Of a stretch of 64,000 bases of DNA, positions 57,918 through 64,000 are shown in pieces. The notes below the pieces were generated by a model. It was not told the origin of the DNA, ran no database searches, and worked only from the letters and a program-made list of their open reading frames with translations. The stretch lies in the NCBI GenBank assembly GCA_038496445.1, contig JALMLS010000216.1, positions 594,144 to 658,143 on the forward strand. Direction: 5' to 3'. The number at the start of each line of letters is the position of its first letter. Positions within the stretch are counted from its first letter, which is position 1. The stretch comes from Trichosphaerium sp. ATCC 40318 (Eukaryota > Discosea > Flabellinia > Trichosidae). A program made the position numbers and the translations under genes.

Positions 57918-59201
57918 CTACTGAATTAACATACGCTGGTGTCTTGTCGAAATACCTTCACAACCACTTAGATCAATGATATGCGCTGATTCTAAATAGC
58001 CAATAACCTTATCTGTTATAGTATGAACACGTGATAGGAATATACTATGAACACCAGCTAAAGCCTTAATACCAACATCAGTTACCTTAGTATAAGAAAG
58101 ATCAATAGTATGAACACCAGCAAGGCTTTTAACACCAACATCTGTCACATTACTTCCAGACAAGTTGATGAAATGAACACCTCCTAAAGCAGAAATACCT
58201 TCATCTGTAACATTGCAACCAGAAATATCAATAGAATGAACACCAGCAAGAGATTTAATACCTACATCTGTAACTTGAAAACAACCAGCAAGGGAAATAG
58301 AATGTACACCTGCCAAAGCACGAATACCTTTATCAGTAACAAGCATACACCCAACAAGGCAAATAGTATGGACACCTGACAAATATACAAGCCATGCATC
58401 AGATACTTGTCGGCATGTGCTCAAGTCTATGGTGTGAACACCAATGATCTCTTTAATACCGTCGTCAGTCATGTTAGTATTAGACAGATTAATCTTCTTA
58501 ACACCCGCTAAAGAATTAAGTGACTTGTCTGTTAATTTATGACAATGGCTTAGGTTTATCTCATAGACACCAGCAAGATAAGAAATACCATCATCAGTAA
58601 CACAATCACAACGACTAATAGACAGTGTATGAATACCAGCAAGCATCTTTAAACCTTCATCAGTTATCTGATGACAAAGACTTAAATCCAAAGCATGAAC
58701 ACCAGATAAGTGCTCTAAATCAGCATCAACGACTTGTGTACATCCTTCAAGGTTTATAGAGTAAGCTCTTGATAGATGACTTAACCCTTCAGCTAGTATC
58801 TCAGTACAGCCTGATATGTTGATTGTATGAATGTTATTAAGTGTCATGATGCTCTTGTCTGTTATATTACATAACCTGCTTAAGTCCAATTTCTTTGCAT
58901 CTTTTAATAGAGGCAATAGATCATCTGTCATTTCATAGGACAAAGCTGTACAATCGATTATCGAATTGTTTAATATACCGCTATATTTAGATACTGTTGA
59001 CACGTGTTTTGATGTTTTTAGTGTAACCTTTACGTATCCTGTTACATAATGAATAATGTTTGCGATCCGCCAGCAAGTGCTTGCGGCAGCAAACCTCTCC
59101 TTGTTCAGAAAACTCAAAATTTCGCCAATCGTTTCTGACGGTAACGCGCAGAATGAGAACGTTGGTTGAGGTGGTAAGCTAATAGCGTTAGAGCTAGTCA
59201 T
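57918..59201 (-). CDS. F-box / leucine-rich-repeat protein, 427 residues
   Basis: Single-exon gene. An F-box-like ALPSETIGEILSFLNKERFA is followed by about 13 regular LRRs of about 23-25 residues. Their common form is LAGVHTIDLSGCxxVTDxGI, the cysteine-containing (CC/AMN1-type) LRR found in SCF substrate receptors. Repeats 9-12 are very alike (GVHSIDISGCNVTDEGI, GVHFINLSGSNVTDVGV, GVHTIDLSYTKVTDVGI), showing recent internal expansion. The lack of introns contrasts with neighbouring genes but matches the paralogue at 25076-25930. Confidence 0.8.
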   Translation of the reverse strand: MTSSNAISLPPQPTFSFCALPSETIGEILSFLNKERFAAASTCWRIANIIHYVTGYVKVTLKTSKHVSTVSKYSGILNNSIIDCTALSYEMTDDLLPLLKDAKKLDLSRLCNITDKSIMTLNNIHTINISGCTEILAEGLSHLSRAYSINLEGCTQVVDADLEHLSGVHALDLSLCHQITDEGLKMLAGIHTLSISRCDCVTDDGISYLAGVYEINLSHCHKLTDKSLNSLAGVKKINLSNTNMTDDGIKEIIGVHTIDLSTCRQVSDAWLVYLSGVHTICLVGCMLVTDKGIRALAGVHSISLAGCFQVTDVGIKSLAGVHSIDISGCNVTDEGISALGGVHFINLSGSNVTDVGVKSLAGVHTIDLSYTKVTDVGIKALAGVHSIFLSRVHTITDKVIGYLESAHIIDLSGCEGISTRHQRMLIQ

Positions 59202-59595
59202 TGGCGTATGAAGAGAATTAGGAAAGTTTTTGCTCGTAATACTAGGAAAAACAAAAATAACAAATGGAGAAACGGCATAGACGCCGTTTTAGTCATTTTA
59301 ATGATAAAGTAGACGCAAGGAGTAAATACAATAGGGTCTTTCATTGTAGATAAAGCAGTTGAGGTTATTAGCATACCATTGGCGTTTATTCATCGTTTTG
59401 CGTTGTTTGCTTGATGCTGTGAGTACAATTTGGGAGTACAGCGACTTTTGTTGATTTGTGCCGTTTTTTTTGTGAAAGCTTCGGAAGTCCGCTTCTTTCT
59501 TATTGTGCTGTATTATAATGTATTGTTAATCATTTGGTAAGGTTGTTTTATTACAAGACTATATTACAACGCAGTAATTACAACAAACAGAGCTA
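59202..59595. other. Intergenic region
   Basis: About 390 bases holding the F-box/LRR promoter and the 3' end of the R3H gene. A TATTATAATG string lies at 59510-59519. Nothing else noted. Confidence 0.35.
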
Positions 59596-60654
59596 CTAAA
59601 GCTTCACTTTTTGCAAAAAGCGTGAAAGTGTTTTACCATATGGAATCTGTGACAGATGATTCGGAGATACGTATGTGACACGATTACCATCACGGTCATT
59701 CTGTGACACATGAGACAAGTGATAAAATTCGCATGCTCCATGAAGCTAAAAGACAAAAAATTAGAAAAATCGGAAAAAAAGAAAAAAATTGATCTTTTTT
59801 CAATTTATGTATCTGGTGCCTCCAGGCTGTCATCAAAGTACGTTGATTAAAAAACCAGATACTTAAATATTATGTACAGCTGGAATATGAAAGTACTTGT
59901 GGACAGCAACGTCCAATTTTTCTGCAAACAAAAAGATACTTTGGTTTTTTTTTACCAATTTACATAAATAACTAATGCTTACCATCAAGCGTTCATAGCT
60001 AGAATCCATTACAAACTTCAAAGTTACAGAATCTTCTTTTCTCTATCAAAAAAAAATTAGTTATGATCACGTGACTGAACGACAGGTAAAAACTTGATAA
60101 AACGTACCAAGTTTGTAACCAATAAATTATCCATCTTTAAAAAATTAGGCTCTGCCTTATTATGGAAAAGAGCACGTTGTGTTGACTTATCAATACGACG
60201 CCATGATTGTTGTGGTGAGTATGTTCGTTGTATAGGCTTTTTTGGTTCTCCTGTACGTCCAAGCATTGCATCTTGTTCTTTCTCTGTAATGTTTACAATT
60301 GACGCCAAGAATTTCTGATTTGCGGGCAAAAATAGCTCCGCAGGGAACGTAGGACCCATAGGTTCTAAAGAAAACTGTTACACAAACAAATACAAGACAA
60401 TTTCGCTCATTTTCGTTGATTTATCTCTTACCTGTCACTAAAAAATCATTCCAGTCCTCATCGTCTCCACCAAGCTCACGCAGCTCTTCTAAGAAGCGAG
60501 AAAGCGCAACTTCTGTAATAAATTGTGAGTGTGGTACGATTATTTTTATGTAACTACATATGGAGGTATGTAGTACATCCTATAGGTACTAACCTTGCTG
60601 AATACGCCTTTTGTGCTTTTGACCGAGCTTAACTCTGCCATGAGGTCTGTACAT
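59596..60654 (-). CDS. R3H domain protein (R3HDM4-like)
   Basis: Spliced gene. Start MYRPHGRVKLGQKHKRRIQQ runs across an intron into EVALSRFLEELRELGGDDED and WNDFLVTEPMGPTFPAELFL, matching the R3H-associated N-terminal domain. Then come QQSWRRIDKSTQRALFHNKA and, after further introns, DSSYERLM joined to LHGACEFYHLSHVSQ, the R...H core of an R3H domain (binds single-stranded nucleic acid). The end is IPYGKTLSRFLQKVKL with TAG 59596-59598. The intron between YERLM and LHGACEF is longer than usual (about 230 bases) or contains one more small exon. Confidence 0.7.
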
Positions 60655-61315
60655 ATAACTCTGGCGACTATGGGTGGTAGTTATCGTTTGCTCACTCTGT
60701 TGGCTTCGTAAACTCTCTCCTGTGGTTCAAGTTTTAACGCTTGGGATACAAAAGGAGATTGGCCCGTTTTATAAGTTTATCTACGCGCATAGAGCGCGCA
60801 CGGGCCGTCATTTATCGAAAACACAACTTGGAGACAAAATGACAACGTACTGCTTGATCGTCGCTTGTGTCTGCTTACAGTTGGCGTTGAAGGTTGTGGC
60901 GCACGCACTGTAACTGGCGCAGTACCGTATGTGGTCAATTCAACATCTACTAACCTAAACACATGTCAAAACCGCGTAATCAATTACCACAGCGCCAACA
61001 GAATCCCGAAGGTGAAATTACGAAAGACAGTTCCATACGCACTCTCTCAACAAGAAATCTATATCACCTCTATCTTCGTTTTCCATATTACTAGCTCTCT
61101 ACGTTGTTTGGTTGCGATTTGGAATGGTTAAGCGAAATTTGATGAATAAGTGAAAATTCACCGTTGAATAACACTTTTGGTGCAACAGCAATCAGCGTCT
61201 CCAAACGCTAGCGTATACGACATCATATTAACTGTCCAAAAGGTAACTTTCAAACTCCATAAATCCTTGTGAGGAGCGAGATATTTACTGTTCTTTCGAA
61301 AAAAACTTATTTATT
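60655..61315. other. Intergenic region with tentative secreted ORF
   Basis: 660 bases between the R3H gene start and the HRI1-like gene end. The only coding hint is at 60839-61131 (separate entry). The remainder shows nothing clear. Confidence 0.35.
60839..61131 (+). CDS. Possible small secreted protein (tentative)
   Basis: ATG opens MTTYCLIVACVCLQLALK, a signal-peptide-like run, but this frame stops after 24 codons. A second frame stays open from about 60865 to 61131 with CGARTVTGAVPYVVNSTSTN and CQNRVINYHSANRIP. A very short intron (26 bases) would join them, which is below the local norm, so a gene here is doubtful. Confidence 0.25.
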
Positions 61316-62170
61316 TCATAGCTTGCTGCCAACAACCAAATCACCTTCCGCTTGCAATATTTTCCATGTCCTGTATACAACGTTACCTTGCCCAGGACTG
61401 CATTCCTCAACTAGAGTGTCACCGACGCGTGTCATAGACTTGAACACATTATTCTTTTTCAACACAGGTAGTGTTGTTACCAAAACACTGGTAGATCCAT
61501 CACTACTAAACTTACCCAATGTAGCCGAAAACGACAGAAAAGACAACTCTTTGGGGCTTAGTTTGAATCCTTCTTTGTCACGTGACGAGATCTCTGAAAC
61601 CAGAGAAGCAGTTGTCATTCCATCACTAGGCGGTCTATCTACCACGTGTATAAAGTAGTCACCTACCACAACAAAGATCCCTGAAGTTTTGCTGTCTACT
61701 CTATCGCCTTGTAGAGTTTGCGAAGCAAGAGTACAAGCACAAATACGCTTTGATCCAGAATCCGTTTTTCCTGCTGTTATTAGCTCCCAAATTTCTCTGT
61801 AGTCGTCCTCTATGCCATCTTCTTCTATGGTAGTGCTAGTAAGCCATTTAACTTTGCCAACATCTCGCTGTGAAGGTTGTCGTAGATCCAGCTCGCGATG
61901 CCATGTTAAAACCCATTTTTCGCTTTCTCTACGCGTGGAGAGCTTCCCAGCGAAAGATTTCAGCTTGAGAAGTGATAACACTTCTGATTTTGAATATTCG
62001 TTAACACTTTTCTCTGGTAGCCTTATACCCGCCGGCATACGAATATCAGCGAATAGAATAGGCGTTTGTAGCCAGAAAACAGTACTTTTTGTATCCACAC
62101 ATGCGCCAATAGGCTCTTCTTCTCTCAAACGCTTCCAAACGCCTATAAACTGCGGATCAATTGTTTCCAT
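61316..62170 (-). CDS. HRI1-like protein, single exon
   Basis: Uninterrupted 284-codon gene. It carries the block TKSTVFWLQTPILFADIRMP near residues 27-46, which I associate with the HRI1 family (yeast Hri1 and many bacterial homologues; lipocalin-like beta-barrels of unknown role). Supporting blocks: WVLTWHRELDLRQP, DYREIWELI and VVVGDYFIHVVDRPP. The HRI1 assignment is from memory of the family pattern and was not tested by search. No signal peptide or TM segment. Lack of introns, against intron-rich neighbours, would fit transfer from bacteria but does not prove it. Confidence 0.6.
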   Translation of the reverse strand: METIDPQFIGVWKRLREEEPIGACVDTKSTVFWLQTPILFADIRMPAGIRLPEKSVNEYSKSEVLSLLKLKSFAGKLSTRRESEKWVLTWHRELDLRQPSQRDVGKVKWLTSTTIEEDGIEDDYREIWELITAGKTDSGSKRICACTLASQTLQGDRVDSKTSGIFVVVGDYFIHVVDRPPSDGMTTASLVSEISSRDKEGFKLSPKELSFLSFSATLGKFSSDGSTSVLVTTLPVLKKNNVFKSMTRVGDTLVEECSPGQGNVVYRTWKILQAEGDLVVGSKL

Positions 62171-62361
62171 TGTGAGCAGGAACGATTAAGTTGCTGTTTA
62201 GCTACGTTACACAAAAAATACCAGAATAATTTTAGTCGAATGTCCTTTTGCTCTTATGACGTTCACAACAACATAAGTACTCTTCAGAAAATAAGGGGGT
62301 TGTAGCTTTCAATACAGACTAGTAATAAACGATTTCCTTTTTTTTTTTACATGTATTTGTT
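62171..62361. other. Spacer
   Basis: About 190 bases with a long T run (62340-62350) near the 3' end of the next minus-strand gene. Nothing else seen. Confidence 0.3.
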
Positions 62362-63745
62362 TCAATATTCTATAACTGGATTTGGTGGTATCTCGTCATC
62401 AATGATTTTACCAATTTTAAAATCCACTGCTGTTCCGAAATTTAGGTGTGCCGTAATACCAACAACACGGACATGTACTTTACCATCCAAGACAACAGGC
62501 AAAGACCCTTGAAGTAAATATTTTGATATCTTAGTCAATAATGGTATTAGATCTTCTTCGTGTAATTGGCTAAGTTTTTCAGAAGTAAACTCGAAGTCTA
62601 TTGGTAGTCTCTACACCATTAAGTTAAAAGCTGCTTTTTCAATAGAACTGCATACCACTACATCGCTTGATACAAGCGTAGGCTCCGTGATAACTACCTG
62701 TTTAAGCTTAACAAAAGAGCATTTTACATTGCTTTTTTACTTACGTTTCCAACTCTATACCCAAAAGACTTACGTCAAAATCTGCATTTTCTAGTAATAC
62801 AGAGACATAGTTCCTGTTGTCTATTACCATCTCGAACTAATTAAAAAGTAAGGGACAAGCAAAATCAACATAAAAAAAATAGTTGGAGTTTTTTTTCGGT
62901 TACAATGACGTTTTATGCAAAAGATGGCGTACAAAAAATGTGGCAGTTATAACAGGTATTTTAGTGTATGAACTTATTGATGCTGTAAATAGAGGTAGTT
63001 AGTTATTACAAGACGTAACCCTATCTTACCATTTTTGTATATTTGCGTTTTGTACACTAAACTCTATTGGCTTAGGAGCTAAAGCTAAGCGCAAATGTAA
63101 GTTATTGTACTATTACGTTCGATAACAAAGGACTTGACAGGTAGTATTCATTGAAACAAAATGACACATTTCTGTTGAAAAAAAAACTTGGTAAGGAAGA
63201 ATGAATGTAGCCTTACGAAAATTATATTAATGTAAAATAAACCAGTGTTCGTTTAGAAGCTATATTAAGAAACCGAAATCACGTGTATGTCAAGGAACAC
63301 ATGTGTTTCGAAAACTGGTTTTTTTGTGAAACAAATCGATTGTATCAAACACTACAATGTTCAACGACAGATACGTACACGCAAAAAATATGTATACGCT
63401 TAGCACAACCATTATAACACCAAAAGATTTCCAAATTCTGTAGAACTTCGTTAATTGAAATCAAGTATGATTTTCTAGAGTTAGTTTTGGTGCAATTAGC
63501 CAAAATCTGATACCTTCTGTACCGTAGTGCACGTAATCGCTTAATGTACTCCATTTGATCACTATCTTGTACATTTTCATCTAAAGACAGCTTCTATTCA
63601 TTGTTTGTACTTGATACGATGAATTGCACCATCTCATTGTTTGTACCTGAACTTTCTTGTTCACAGGGCGTCTACGTAAAGCCAATCCCCTCTCGTTTAT
63701 CTTATGGCTACGAGAAAGCGTAAGAGCGGCAAAAGGGTTCGACAT
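62362..63745 (-). CDS. Probable LEA_2/NDR1-like membrane protein
   Basis: Start ATG 63743-63745 opens MSNPFAALTLSRSHKINERG. A 53-base intron (GTACAAACAATG...AATAG) joins it in frame to KLSLDENVQDSDQMEYIKRL. The C-terminal exons read LALAPKPIEFSVQNANIQK, FEMVIDNRNYVSVLLENADF, RLPIDFEFTSEKLSQLHEED, then HVRVVGITAHLNFGTAVDFK and stop TGA at 62362. The P-x-x-F-V...N-A/V-x-I and NRNYVSV...G pattern is that of LEA_2/WHy (NDR1, TMEM106-like) domains next to a membrane helix. The middle (about 63090-63430) is not resolved; two separate genes are possible. Confidence 0.45.
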
Positions 63746-63837
63746 CGTCTTATATGACCCGTTCTGGGGCCTTTTTTAGATTTTGGTCATCAAAATTATG
63801 CAAACACGGCTTTTTAGTTATCCCCTAATATATAACA

Positions 63838-64000
63838 ATGATAAGAACTGTAATACTAGCACTATTCGTAGTTGCAACAGTAGTTGCACAAGGTAAAGCC
63901 GGTTGCGAATGCAATGATGGAAACAAATGCGCTTGCTGCGCTTCGTACGAAAGTGGTGTATTCAAACTAGAAGCTTGTGCTAACCTCGAATGGTCACCAG
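63838..64000 (+). CDS. Secreted Cys-rich protein, cut by window end
   Basis: ATG opens MIRTVILALFVVATVVAQG, a clear signal peptide, followed by a dense Cys run (GCECNDGNKCACCASYESG) and LEACANLEWSP at the window edge. The module recalls the Cys-rich repeats of the membrane protein near 27-28 kb (C...W spacing). The rest lies outside the window. Confidence 0.6.
   Translation, partial: MIRTVILALFVVATVVAQGKAGCECNDGNKCACCASYESGVFKLEACANLEWSP

Overview
The window is nuclear DNA of a microbial eukaryote. It is AT-rich and gene-dense, and nearly every gene is cut by short introns, mostly about 43 to 80 bases, with donors that favour GTAC or GTAAG and T-rich acceptors. TAA, TAG and TGA all serve as stops, so the code looks standard. 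Gene content (ROCO protein, UVRAG, SMG8, kinesin, PP1, R3HDM4-like, C-type lectins, M12 metalloprotease, F-box/LRR proteins) shows a eukaryote but does not fix the lineage. All exon structures were worked out by eye from reading frames and splice signals and are models.

Left part (0.1-24.6 kb) is mostly housekeeping: an ExoIII/APE1 DNA-repair nuclease, a UVRAG/Vps38 autophagy subunit sharing a 97-base promoter with a ROCO protein whose GTPase and kinase parts both look dead, an unknown conserved-looking protein, a PP1-type phosphatase, a biotin-ligase-N-terminus-like amidotransferase fold, the nonsense-mediated-decay factor SMG8, an ARF-like GTPase, a secreted orphan, a repeat protein ending in a PD-(D/E)XK-like nuclease, and a mitochondrial NAD formate dehydrogenase.

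Middle part (25-60 kb) has a mirrored layout. An F-box/LRR gene (25.1 kb, plus), a membrane-protein gene (29.4-31.3 kb, plus) and a lectin relic (31.5 kb, plus) are matched in opposite order and orientation by a C-type lectin gene (49.3-51.2 kb, minus), a second membrane-protein copy (52.3-54.2 kb, minus) and another F-box/LRR gene (57.9-59.2 kb, minus). Between the arms lie single-copy genes: a MORN_2-repeat protein, a kinesin-6-like motor, a CDC123/D123-like protein with a CaaX tail, a large unrecognised protein, a PH-domain protein, a small ORF and a GPC1-like acyltransferase. The two membrane-protein copies each carry a different disabling change and differ strongly in one short cassette. 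The lectin gene has near-identical repeated exons but unrelated introns.

Right end (55-64 kb): an ADAM/M12-like metalloprotease with a C-terminal ricin-type QxW lectin, an R3HDM4-like protein, a single-exon HRI1-like protein, a probable LEA_2-type membrane protein, and the start of a secreted Cys-rich protein cut by the window edge.

Across the window the palindrome CACGTG occurs about 47 times (hand count), far above base-composition expectation.
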